From contig NZ_JALHQD010000001.1 of NCBI RefSeq assembly GCF_022842145.1, positions 440,127 through 504,126 of the forward strand: a stretch of DNA of 64,000 bases, written 5' to 3'. The translations under genes were made by a program, and so were the position numbers. Each line of letters starts with the position of its first letter. The first letter of the stretch is position 1. The DNA comes from Tabrizicola sp. Its GTDB lineage: Bacteria; Pseudomonadota; Alphaproteobacteria; Rhodobacterales; Rhodobacteraceae. The notes under the pieces are model-generated. The model was given only the letters and a program-made list of their open reading frames with translations, had not been told where the DNA came from and ran no database searches. Positions 45,985-54,915 of this stretch are shown piece after piece.

Positions 45985-46634
45985 AGGGGCGCTGTACCTC
46001 TCCACCCTGCCTGGCCGAGGGGTTCGATCCGTCGGACGCCGACCAGCAGCAGGCCGAGGACGTGGCGCGCTGGCGCAAGGCGGAGCGGGCGAGGCTGCGT
46101 GCAAAGCGGGGCGGGTTGAGCGTGGCCGAGCGGCAGGCGGTCAGTGCGGCCTTGTGTGCGGCGCTGGGTGGGTTCCTGCGGGACCGGTTCGGGGATTTGC
46201 GCGGGCGGGTCCTTTCGGGCTATTGGCCCATCAAGGGGGAACCCGACCTGCGCCCGGTGCTGGAAGCGCTGCACCGGCAAGGCGTGCGGGTGGCGCTGCC
46301 TTTGGTCGAGGTCAAGCAGGCTCCGCTGGTGTTCCGCCGCTGGACGCCGGAGACAAGGATGGTGCGGGGCGACTGGAACATCCCGGTGCCGCCGCCCGAG
46401 GCGGAGGTGGTGGTGCCCGAGATCGTGCTGGCCCCGGTGATGGGCTGGACCCGCGACGCATTTCGGCTAGGTTACGGTGGCGGGTACTTCGACCGGACGC
46501 TGGCGGCCCTGTCGCCGAGGCCTTTCACTATCGGGATCGGGTTCCAGTCAGCGCGGCTGGAGACGATCTTCCCGCAGCCGCACGATATCCGGCTGGACGT
46601 GATCCTGACCGAGACCGGGGTCGCCTCGGCTTGA
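45981..46634 (+). CDS. 5-formyltetrahydrofolate cyclo-ligase
   Basis: 217 residues. The core RWRKAERARLRAKR, SGYWPIKGEPDLRPVLEAL and, near the C-terminus, LGYGGGYFDRTLA (substrate and Mg-ATP loop) identify the enzyme, which converts 5-formyl-THF to 5,10-methenyl-THF using ATP. The N-terminus is about 25 residues longer than usual. It starts at GTG 45981, overlapping the upstream TGA. Confidence 0.92.
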   Translation: MKGRCTSPPCLAEGFDPSDADQQQAEDVARWRKAERARLRAKRGGLSVAERQAVSAALCAALGGFLRDRFGDLRGRVLSGYWPIKGEPDLRPVLEALHRQGVRVALPLVEVKQAPLVFRRWTPETRMVRGDWNIPVPPPEAEVVVPEIVLAPVMGWTRDAFRLGYGGGYFDRTLAALSPRPFTIGIGFQSARLETIFPQPHDIRLDVILTETGVASA

Positions 46635-46637
46635 CAC

Positions 46638-46730
46638 CTCCGCCAGCGAGGCGGCAAGGTTCTTCGCCAAGTAGTCCAGAAGCGCGCGGGTGCGGCGCGG
46701 CTGCGCTTGGAAGCTTGTATGAAGCGCTCT
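46638..46730 (-). pseudogene. Possible C-terminal remnant of a LysR-type regulator
   Basis: On the minus strand the frame reads ALHTSFQAQPRRTRALLDYL and then AKNLAASLAEV, which resembles the last residues of LysR-type regulators (a beta-strand followed by R..R.L.DYLA.. helix). No start, no HTH and no effector domain are present in the 150-base gap, so this would be a decayed remnant. Recognition is by eye on about 30 residues and is weak. Confidence 0.3.
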
Positions 46731-46782
46731 CTGCGTTTGCCGGGCCTGCAAGGCGGCGAACGACGGTGCACAAGGTGTTGGG

Positions 46783-47478
46783 CTAGACCGACACCTCGGC
46801 CCGCAGCGCCGCCTGGTCGAAGCCCGACTTCGGCCCCGAGGCCGAGACCGCCCCACGCCGCAAGACGTAGAACTGGTCGGCCAGGCCGTAGGCAAAGTCG
46901 AAGTACTGTTCGACCAGCACGATCGCCATGGTCTTCTGGTCCTTCAGGTAGGTGATCACCCGACCGATCTGCTGGATGATGTTGGGCTGGATGCCCTCGG
47001 TAGGCTCGTCCAGCAGCAGGACCTTGGGCTTCATGATCATCGCCCGGGCGATGGCAAGCTGCTGCTGCTGGCCGCCCGACAGGTCCCCGCCGCGGCGGTG
47101 GGTCATGTCCTTCAGGACCGGGAAAAGGTCGTAGATCGCGTCGGGGACCTTGTGCTCGGACTTAGGCAGAAGCGCAAAGCCGGTTTCCAGGTTCTCGCGC
47201 ACCGTCAGCAGCGGGAAGATCATCCGGCCCTGCGGCACCACGGCCAAACCCCGGCGGGCCATGTCCTGGGCGCGCAGGCGGCCGAGGTTCTCGCCGTCCA
47301 GTTCCACCGTCCCGCCAGACCGGGGATGCGTTCCGGCCAGCGCCTTCAGGAAGCTGGTCTTGCCCACCCCGTTGGTCCCCATGATGCAGGTGACTTCCCC
47401 GGCCTTCGCCTGAAAGTCGATCCCGTGCAGGATCTGGCTGCCGCCATAGTGCAGCGTCAGGCCTTCGGTCTTCAGCAT
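46783..47478 (-). CDS. urtE: Urea ABC transporter ATPase UrtE
   Basis: 231 residues, LivF-like. Walker A MGTNGVGKTSF, Q-loop VVPQGRMIFPLLTV, signature LSGGQQQQLAIARA and Walker B VLLLDEPTEGIQPNI; the LDEPTEGIQPNIIQ wording is the mark of UrtE versus LivF. It energises urea import with UrtD. ATG 47478 is chosen at the family start. Last gene of urtABCDE. Confidence 0.94.
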   Translation of the reverse strand: MLKTEGLTLHYGGSQILHGIDFQAKAGEVTCIMGTNGVGKTSFLKALAGTHPRSGGTVELDGENLGRLRAQDMARRGLAVVPQGRMIFPLLTVRENLETGFALLPKSEHKVPDAIYDLFPVLKDMTHRRGGDLSGGQQQQLAIARAMIMKPKVLLLDEPTEGIQPNIIQQIGRVITYLKDQKTMAIVLVEQYFDFAYGLADQFYVLRRGAVSASGPKSGFDQAALRAEVSV

Positions 47479-47479
47479 C

Positions 47480-48223
47480 TCAGCCCCGCCCCAGATAGAC
47501 GTCAATCACCGCCTGGTTCTTCGTCACGTGATCCAGGCTCCCCTCGGCCAGCACCGCGCCTTCGTGCAGGACGGTGACCTTGCAGTTCAGGCGGCGCACG
47601 AACTCCATGTCATGCTCCACCACCACCACGGCGCGGGTCCTGGCGATGTCCACCAGGAGTTCCGTGGTCTTCTCGCGTTCCGCCAGCGTCATCCCTGCCG
47701 CCGGTTCGTCGACCAGCAGCAAGCGCGGCTCCTGCGCCAGCAGCATCGCGATTTCCAGCCATTGCTTCTGGCCGTGGCTGAGGATGCCGGCCTTGCGGTC
47801 CAGGCTGTCACCCAGCCCCACCTGGGCGGCCAGCGCCTGGATGCGGTCTTCATCCTGTGCCGTCTTGCGCCAGGCCAGCACAGCCCAGGGGCTGCGCGCG
47901 GCTTTCAGCGCCAGGGTCAGGTTCTCGTGCACCGTCTGGTCCTCGAACACCGTGGGGCGCTGGAATTTCCGACCGATCCCGGCGCGGGCGATCTTTGCCT
48001 CGGACAGCTTCAGGAGGGACAGGGACTTCTCTCCGAAGGTGACCGAGCCGCTGTCGGGCCGGGTCTTGCCGGTGACGATGTCCATGAAGGTGCTTTTGCC
48101 CGCGCCGTTCGGGCCAATGATCGCGCGCAGTTCGGCGGCCTGGATTGCAAAGGTCAGGTTGTTGATCGCGCGGAAGCCGTCGAAGCTGACGGTGACCCCC
48201 GAAACCTCCAGAAGCGCGGTCAT
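47480..48223 (-). CDS. urtD: Urea ABC transporter ATPase UrtD
   Basis: 247 residues, LivG-like. Walker A IGPNGAGKSTFMDIVTGKTRPD, the GIGRKFQRPTVFEDQTVHENL Q-loop region, LSHGQKQWLEIAMLL signature (the SHGQ variant is typical for UrtD) and LLVDEPAAGMT (motifs given in parts). Overlaps urtC by ATGA and is one base from urtE's start. Confidence 0.94.
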   Translation of the reverse strand: MTALLEVSGVTVSFDGFRAINNLTFAIQAAELRAIIGPNGAGKSTFMDIVTGKTRPDSGSVTFGEKSLSLLKLSEAKIARAGIGRKFQRPTVFEDQTVHENLTLALKAARSPWAVLAWRKTAQDEDRIQALAAQVGLGDSLDRKAGILSHGQKQWLEIAMLLAQEPRLLLVDEPAAGMTLAEREKTTELLVDIARTRAVVVVEHDMEFVRRLNCKVTVLHEGAVLAEGSLDHVTKNQAVIDVYLGRG

Positions 48224-49437
48224 TTCTGCGCCTCCTGTTCCATGAGCGACCCGTCGTCGGGCCCCAGTGGTGCGCCTTTGCGGTCGGGGGTCAGGACGCC
48301 TGCGAAGCGGTCGAACAGCCCACCGATGCCTTTGGGCGCAAACAGGGTCACGCAGACGAAGGTCAGACCCAGCAGCACCAGCCACCAGTCCACCCAGTTG
48401 ATCGTGGCAAACCCGAGGGGGATCGACGGCACGCGGCCCCCGGTGAACCAACTGGACAGGAGCGAGACGATGGCGGCCCCGATGACGGCTCCGTAAAGCC
48501 TGCCGCGCCCGCCGATGGCGACCCAGACGGCAAGGTAGATCGACGCGATGGGGGCCAGTTCGGCCGGGTTGATGATGCCCGCCTGGGGGTAGTACAGCGC
48601 CCCGGCCAAGGCGCAGATCACGGCGGTCAGGGTGAAGACGAAGAGCTTGTAGCCCTCGACCGAGTAGCCGAGGAACCGCACCCTAGCCTCGTCATCGCGA
48701 ATGGCGCGGATCACGCTGCCGAACTTGCCCGAAACGATGGCGTGGAGGGTCAGGTAGGCCACTGCCAGTGCTGCGGCAGAGGCCCAGAAGAACCACAGGC
48801 TGACGGCGTCTTGGCTGGCAGTCACTCCCGGCAGGTTCTGCAGGCCCGAAAGGCCGTTGTTGCCGCGCAGGCCGGAGTCGTTCTGGAAGAGGTAAAGCGC
48901 CAGCGCGAGGGTCATCGCCTGGGTCAGGATCGACAGGTAGACGCCAGTCACGCGGCTGCGGAAGGCGAGCCAACCGAAGACCAGCGCCAGGAGGCCGGGG
49001 ACGGCGACGACCAACGCCAGTTGCAAAGGCAGACTGTAGGCAAAGCTCCAGATCGCGGGCAGGTCCGAGGCTCCGACGACGCCGAAGATCTGCGTGGCGA
49101 TGCCTTGGGATATCTCCTCGGGTGTCGCGGGCAAGCCCCCGTTCAGAAGCGAGGCGACCACGATCTCTTCGGTCCGGGCATACATTAGCCACATGCCGAT
49201 CATGTAGCCGCCGAGGGCGAAGAAGGCCATGTGACCAAGGCTGAGGATACCCGCGTAACCCCAGATCAGGTCCATCGCCAGCGCGGCGAGGCAAAGGCAC
49301 AGGGTCTTGCCCAGGGTCTTCACGAAGGATGTGGAGACGAGGCCGAAGTGGGCGGCGATGGTCACGGCGATGGTGAAGACGGCAAGGCAGGCGATGAAGA
49401 TCAGGGCCGAGCGATGGCGGGGCTGGAGCAGGGTCAT
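48220..49437 (-). CDS. urtC: Urea ABC transporter permease UrtC
   Basis: 405 residues with about ten hydrophobic helices. LIWGYAGILSLGHMAFFALGGYMIGMWLM (in part), NGLSGLQNLPG and AIRDDEARVRFLGYSVEGYKL place it as LivM/UrtC. The periplasmic-side insert around residues 90-130 is usual in UrtC. GGAGG precedes ATG 49437. Confidence 0.94.
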   Translation of the reverse strand: MTLLQPRHRSALIFIACLAVFTIAVTIAAHFGLVSTSFVKTLGKTLCLCLAALAMDLIWGYAGILSLGHMAFFALGGYMIGMWLMYARTEEIVVASLLNGGLPATPEEISQGIATQIFGVVGASDLPAIWSFAYSLPLQLALVVAVPGLLALVFGWLAFRSRVTGVYLSILTQAMTLALALYLFQNDSGLRGNNGLSGLQNLPGVTASQDAVSLWFFWASAAALAVAYLTLHAIVSGKFGSVIRAIRDDEARVRFLGYSVEGYKLFVFTLTAVICALAGALYYPQAGIINPAELAPIASIYLAVWVAIGGRGRLYGAVIGAAIVSLLSSWFTGGRVPSIPLGFATINWVDWWLVLLGLTFVCVTLFAPKGIGGLFDRFAGVLTPDRKGAPLGPDDGSLMEQEAQK

Positions 49438-49477
49438 TTCGTGGCCTCCGCTCGGGGCGCCGGTGCGAGGCCGGGTA

Positions 49478-49503
49478 CCTCCTTCTCCCCGAGAAGGGGG
49501 AGG
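49478..49503. repeat. Hairpin-forming inverted repeat between urtB and urtC
   Basis: CCTCCTTCTC (49478-49487) and GAGAA...GGAGG (49491-49503) are inverted around CCC with a 3-base bulge. It could be a REP-like element or an RNA hairpin that adjusts urtB/urtC message levels in this 117-base intergenic gap. Confidence 0.5.
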
Positions 49504-49554
49504 GTCGGCGAGTGGGTCGTGGCCAAAGCGACGGCAAGGATCCGGGTCATGGCT

Positions 49555-51492
49555 TCAATCCCCTGCCGCGCGGCCGCGCAGGGCGATGATCCCGCGGGGC
49601 CGGAACTGGATGAAAAGGATGATGAAGAGGATCATGTAGGTCTGCGCAGCCAAAGTGTTGGAGGGGTTGAAGAACTCGATCACCTTCTGGAAGCCCCCGA
49701 TCATCGTGGCCCCCGCAAGCGTGCCCCAAATGCTGCCGACGCCACCGACGACCACGGTCATGAAGCTTTGGACGATGTAGTCGGTCCCCAGTTCCGACGT
49801 GACCTTGGCGAAAAGGCCGATGGCGACCCCGGCGATCCCCGCGATGCCTGAGCCAAGGCCGAAGGTCAGCATGTTGATCCGGTCGGGGTTGATCCCCATG
49901 CTGGCGGCCATCGCGGGGTTCTGGGTGACAGCGCGGACCTCAAGGCCAAGGCGGGTGCGCTTCATCAGGTACAGAAAGAAGCCAAGGAAGATCAGCGCCA
50001 GCACGAAGATCGCGATGCGGATATAGCTGATAGACACGACGTCGTTCAGCACCCAGGCCCCGTCCAGCCAGGCAGGCGAGGTGAGGGGCCGCGCCTGTGT
50101 GCCGAAAACGTTTTTCAGGATCTGTTGCAGCGCGATGGAGATGCCGAAGGTCGCCAGCAGGGTCTCAAGCGGGCGCTTGTAAAGATGGCGGATCACCAGC
50201 CGCTCCATCGCCACCCCGCCGCCGAAGGTGATGGCGAAGGCAAGGGGCAGCGCAATGAGGATCGAGAGGGTGTAGTCGGGCACGAACAGCTGGACGACAT
50301 AGCCGGTGTAGGCACCGATGGTGATGAACTCGCCATGCGCCATGTTGATCACGCCCATGACGCCGAAGGTGATCGCCAGGCCGATGGCGGCCAGGAAGTA
50401 GATCGAAGCAAGCGACAGCGCATCAAGGCCCAGGTCGGCGGTCTGCATGACGCCGACCTTGGTGCCGATCCGGCCCAGCGCGGCCTGCGCGGCGCTGGTC
50501 ACGGCGGGGTCGGGTTCGGCGTAGACCTCGTAGAATTTCGCGGTGGCAAGAGCGGCTTTTGCCTCGTCGTCGGTGGCAGCAACGGGGACGGCCCCGCTGG
50601 CCTCCAGCGCGGTATAGGCGCGGTCGCGGGCGGCCTGGGTGTCCAGCTCGGCCACTGGCACGCCGCCGACCATGCCACCTGACAGGTTCGCCAGCAGGGC
50701 GGCGCGCTGTTCTTCCAGCGTCAGGCGGGCGGGGGCCAGATTGGCCGCGACGAGAAGGGCATAGGCCTCGTCCTCGGGGATGTCGGTGCCCAGCCGCAGC
50801 TCGCCGGCGACGTTGCCGTCGGGCGGAGTGGCCGAGGCGACGCGCGTGGTGACGACCAGCGGGTTCAGCGCGGCGCGAAGGTCGAGGCCAAGGTCCGCGC
50901 CGAAGCTGTCGATGGCGGCAACGCGGGCCTCGGACGCAGGGTCGAAGCGCAGGGTCAGCAGGCGTTCCAGCCGTTCCTTCTGCGCTTTCATGGCCGGGTC
51001 GGCTTCCGAGGCGATCGCGGCGCGCAATGGCTCCAGCGCCTCGGCAGTGGGGTCCTGCGCGATCGAGGTCAGCGCCTCTTGCCGCTTGACCGGGTCGGGG
51101 TCCGACAGGGTGAACTGCACCAGTGCCGTGGCGATCAGGCCACGAACCCCGGCGTTGGGCTTCAATTCGGTGAGATCGGCTTTGACCGCAGTCCCGGCAG
51201 GCGTGCCGTCCAGTGCGGTAAGCGCAAAGCCGTCGCCCTCGGGCAGGGCCAGGAACAACGCCTCGTCGGATTTGCGGATCACCAGCCGCTTCGCCTCCCA
51301 GGCCGAGAGGATGTCGTCGGCCATCGGGTCGCCGCTGGCTGCCAGCGCGGTGATCACCGGGCCGATGGTCTGGCGCGAGGGTTTTACGATCTGGTCGCGG
51401 TTTTCCTGAACGATCCGGGCCGCCTCCTGCGCGAGGGTCGGCATAGGCGCAAGCCAGCAAAGGGCCGCGACGACAAGGGCGGTCAGGCGCAT
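49555..51492 (-). CDS. urtB: Urea ABC transporter permease UrtB
   Basis: 645 residues: a signal-like N-terminus (residues 1-21, ending TLAQEA), an extracytoplasmic alpha-helical domain to about residue 355, and then a LivH-type permease with GVMGVINMAHGEFITIGAYTGYV and GINPDRINMLTFGLGSGIAG (in parts). The extra N-terminal domain is the known hallmark of UrtB compared with LivH. ATG 51492 is chosen so that the signal sequence is at the N-terminus. Confidence 0.94.
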   Translation of the reverse strand: MRLTALVVAALCWLAPMPTLAQEAARIVQENRDQIVKPSRQTIGPVITALAASGDPMADDILSAWEAKRLVIRKSDEALFLALPEGDGFALTALDGTPAGTAVKADLTELKPNAGVRGLIATALVQFTLSDPDPVKRQEALTSIAQDPTAEALEPLRAAIASEADPAMKAQKERLERLLTLRFDPASEARVAAIDSFGADLGLDLRAALNPLVVTTRVASATPPDGNVAGELRLGTDIPEDEAYALLVAANLAPARLTLEEQRAALLANLSGGMVGGVPVAELDTQAARDRAYTALEASGAVPVAATDDEAKAALATAKFYEVYAEPDPAVTSAAQAALGRIGTKVGVMQTADLGLDALSLASIYFLAAIGLAITFGVMGVINMAHGEFITIGAYTGYVVQLFVPDYTLSILIALPLAFAITFGGGVAMERLVIRHLYKRPLETLLATFGISIALQQILKNVFGTQARPLTSPAWLDGAWVLNDVVSISYIRIAIFVLALIFLGFFLYLMKRTRLGLEVRAVTQNPAMAASMGINPDRINMLTFGLGSGIAGIAGVAIGLFAKVTSELGTDYIVQSFMTVVVGGVGSIWGTLAGATMIGGFQKVIEFFNPSNTLAAQTYMILFIILFIQFRPRGIIALRGRAAGD

Positions 51493-51550
51493 GGGATGTC
51501 CGGGGAAAGGGAGGCTGTGGGAGGGGGGCGTTCCCCCTCCCACCTCTGCG

Positions 51551-52843
51551 TCAGTAGTTGGAGGTCAGCTGGACACAGGTCTTGGTGTCCTTGTTGTACA
51601 TCCCGCACTGCAGGTCCTTCCAGTCGGCTTCCAGCACCGCCGACTCCGGCAGGAAGTCGGTCCAGGCATCGCCGGGGACCGGGTCGGTCTGGCTGATGAT
51701 GTCGAACTGGCCGTCGGCGCGGATCTCGCCGATCAGGACTGGCTTGGTCAGGTGGTGGTTGGTGCCCATCACCGCCATGCCGCCGGTGAGGTTCGGGAAC
51801 TCCTGCCCCCACATCGCGGTGCGGACGGCGTCGACTTCGGTCGTGCCCGCCGCCGTGACCGCGTTCACCCACATGTTGAAGCCGATGTAGTGGGCCTCCA
51901 TCGGGTCGTTGGTGACGCGCTTGTCGTCCTTGATGAACGCCTTCCACGCCGCGATGAAAGCGGCGTTTTCCGGGGTGTCGGCCGACATGAAGTAGTTCCA
52001 GGCGGCCAGGTGACCGGCAAGGTTCGTGGTGTCGAGGCCCGAGAGTTCCTCTTCACCGACCGAGAAGGCGACGACGGGCAGCGTGTCGGCGGTGACGCCA
52101 GCGGCGGCCAGTTCCTTGTAGAAGCCGATGTTCGCATCGCCGTTGATGGTCGAGATGACGCCGACCTTCTTGCCGTCCGCGCCCAGCGCCACGACGTCGC
52201 CCACGATCTTGGACCAGTCGCTGTGGCCGAACGGGGTGTAGTTGACGAAGATGTCTTCCTTCGGGATGCCCTTCGAGATCAGGTAGGCCTCAAGGATGTT
52301 GTTCGTCGTGCGCGGGTAGACGTAGTCGGTGCCCAGAAGCGCGAACTTCTGCACGCCAAGCTCTTCCAGGTAGTAGTCCACCGCCGGGATCGCCTGCTGG
52401 TTCGGGGCGGCGCCGGTGTAGAAGACGTTCTTCGAGGACTCTTCACCCTCGTACTGGACCGGGTAGAACAGAAGGCCGTTCAGCTCTTCGATCACCGGCA
52501 GCACGGACTTGCGGGACACGGAGGTCCAGCAGCCGAACATCACGTCGCACTTGGACACCGTCAGCAGTTCGCGCGCCTTTTCGGCGAAGAGCGGCCAATC
52601 CGAAGCCGGGTCCACGACCACGGCTTCCAGCTGCTTGCCCAGAAGACCGCCCTTGGCGTTCTGCTGTTCGATCAGCATCAGCATGGTGTCTTTCAGCGTC
52701 GTCTCGGAAATCGCCATCGTACCGGAGAGCGAGTGCAGAACGCCGATCTTGATCGTCTCGGCCTGCGCGAAGGCAAAGCGCGGCATGGTCATGGCAGCGG
52801 CGGCAGCAGCGCTGGACAAAAGGGTCCGTCTGGTAAGTTTCAT
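51551..52843 (-). CDS. urtA: Urea ABC transporter substrate-binding protein UrtA
   Basis: 430 residues. MKLTRRTLLSSAAAAAAMT is a Tat-like signal (RR then hydrophobic run), with cleavage near AFAQAET. The mature protein has IKIGVLHSLSGTMAISE, then PVQYEGEESSKNVFYTGAAPNQQ, and YVYPRTTNN, the urea-receptor wording that separates UrtA from amino-acid receptors. First gene of the urt operon; AGGGGA precedes ATG 52843. Confidence 0.95.
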   Translation of the reverse strand: MKLTRRTLLSSAAAAAAMTMPRFAFAQAETIKIGVLHSLSGTMAISETTLKDTMLMLIEQQNAKGGLLGKQLEAVVVDPASDWPLFAEKARELLTVSKCDVMFGCWTSVSRKSVLPVIEELNGLLFYPVQYEGEESSKNVFYTGAAPNQQAIPAVDYYLEELGVQKFALLGTDYVYPRTTNNILEAYLISKGIPKEDIFVNYTPFGHSDWSKIVGDVVALGADGKKVGVISTINGDANIGFYKELAAAGVTADTLPVVAFSVGEEELSGLDTTNLAGHLAAWNYFMSADTPENAAFIAAWKAFIKDDKRVTNDPMEAHYIGFNMWVNAVTAAGTTEVDAVRTAMWGQEFPNLTGGMAVMGTNHHLTKPVLIGEIRADGQFDIISQTDPVPGDAWTDFLPESAVLEADWKDLQCGMYNKDTKTCVQLTSNY

Positions 52844-53153
52844 TGCTTCAATCCCCTGTTTCATTGGCCGCGGCACCTGTGGCCCGGCATTCGAGCATTT
52901 GTCTGGGCCGTGGCGTCGGCCTCGGCTGGCATCAGGAAAGCTGCATGGGAGGATGGCGCATAGTACGCGGGGTCCCCTGCGCGGGCGATCCGGGCCACAC
53001 GGCTGAAATTTAGGCGGTGATCAATGCTGCGGCGCGGAAAACGTGCATTCTGCAGACGCAAAAGCGCCGAAGATGCGGGCAAGCGGCCTGTGGAAAAGGC
53101 AACGGGCGGAAAGGTCGACCCTTTCCGCCCGCCGGTCGTGCAGTGAGTCGGAC
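52844..53153. other. 310-base gap between ureG and urtA
   Basis: No gene is visible. It must hold the urt promoter and, at 53103-53131, the urease operon terminator. I looked for a sigma-54 -24/-12 element and for NtrC half-sites and found no convincing match (a GG/GC pair occurs but with 11 rather than 10 bases between). Confidence 0.5.
53103..53131 (-). terminator. Terminator hairpin after ureG
   Basis: CGGGCGGAAAGG (53103-53114) and CCTTTCCGCCCG (53120-53131) form a perfect 12-bp stem with a 5-base loop, 22 bases after the ureG stop. On the minus strand it is followed by TTGCCTTTTCC, a modest U-run. It ends the urease operon. Confidence 0.75.
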
Positions 53154-53776
<623 letters not shown>

Positions 53777-53780
<4 letters not shown>

Positions 53781-54409
53781 GTGCGGAAGATCCTTACATC
53801 CTGGGTTTCGTGCTGGAATGCGGCAAGGTCGGCCGCAAGTGCGCAACTGCCAAGGTCGTCAAGGCTGGCCAGCGCGGCCCGGGTGCCAAGGACCTCGATC
53901 TCGGGCAGAAGCCGGCTCAGGACGCGCTGGCCGTCGGTCTGGCCAAGCGGGACGTGGCGGGTGGCGATAGTGGTCAGGTTGCTGGCGAAGTTCTGCAGAT
54001 ACAGCTGGGCGACCTGTCCGGGGGGGAGGGCAAGCGGCACGGCAGCTTCGCCGATGGCAATGGGCAGCATCCGCGGTTTCAGGCTGCGCCCCGACAGCCC
54101 GGAAACCATCCGCGCGAAGGCTGCCCCCTGTTCGGCGCTTTCCTGCAGCCGCTCGGCCGAGGGGGCAAGGGCGCGGGCCAGCGCGTTAAGCGCGTCGTGG
54201 TCCGCATCTTCGGCCAAAGCATGGGTCATCAGCACCGCATCCTGCCAACCCGCACCGTGGTGCAGAATGTTGTGCAGCCATTCTTCGAAGCTTGACGCGT
54301 CGGTCACGTCCCCGGCGGCGATCACCCTTTCAAGCCCGTGGCTATAGGCGAAGGCCCCCGTCGGGAAGGCGGGCGAGAGCCAGTGCACAAGGGTCAGAAG
54401 CGCGCTCAC
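53777..54409 (-). CDS. ureF: Urease accessory protein UreF
   Basis: 210 residues. [24 protein letters not shown] and [30 protein letters not shown] (the last in part) are the UreF fingerprints. UreF links UreD to UreG in the activation complex. Four-base overlaps with ureE upstream and ureG downstream. Confidence 0.96.
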
Positions 54410-54912
54410 GTCGTTTTGGGCGCGTGGAAGTGCATCTGCCCGTCGCCGTGGTGGTGCCAGCCGAACTGGGCCGCCTCGGCCTCGTCACCGTGCGAATGGC
54501 CCATCGTCCGGCCGTGGCCGTAAGCCCCGCCCTCTGGCTTGAACGGCAGGCTTTCGCGGCGGATCGTGGCGTTCAGGCCCTGCAGCATCCGTTCCAGGAC
54601 GTGATCCTCACGGATGATCAGACGGTCGGGCAGGATCTGACAGGGCGTGTGGCGGTTGCCGATGTGCCAGGCAAGGCGGGTAAGGTCGCCGGTGATAACA
54701 AGGACGGCCTCGGGGGATGCGACTATTTCGATGGCGATCCCGTCAACATCGAAGCCCCAGTAATCGTCCAGGTTGGTGACGCTTGGCAGGTCCACCAGAA
54801 ACTCCCGGCCCCCCGCGCTGGTCAGGAGCTTCCGGCGCATCAGGCGCTGGTCGTAGTCCATGACGACGCGGTCGTGGGCCAAGGGCGGGGCGGTTTTCAG
54901 CAGGTGGGTCAT
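54406..54912 (-). CDS. ureE: Urease nickel metallochaperone UreE
   Basis: 168 residues. RRKLLTSAGGREFLVDLP and the C-terminal domain with LAWHIGNRHTPCQI, where the central His binds nickel at the dimer interface. The tail is His-rich (GHGRTMGHSHGD, WHHHGDGQMHFH), as in nickel-storing UreE proteins. It hands nickel to UreG. Three bases from ureC. Confidence 0.96.
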   Translation of the reverse strand: MTHLLKTAPPLAHDRVVMDYDQRLMRRKLLTSAGGREFLVDLPSVTNLDDYWGFDVDGIAIEIVASPEAVLVITGDLTRLAWHIGNRHTPCQILPDRLIIREDHVLERMLQGLNATIRRESLPFKPEGGAYGHGRTMGHSHGDEAEAAQFGWHHHGDGQMHFHAPKTT

Positions 54913-54915
54913 GGC

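Noticed and set aside
52844-53020. A sigma-54 promoter before urtA
   Set aside because: The nearest GG and GC pair is separated by 11 rather than 10 bases and lacks the flanking consensus.
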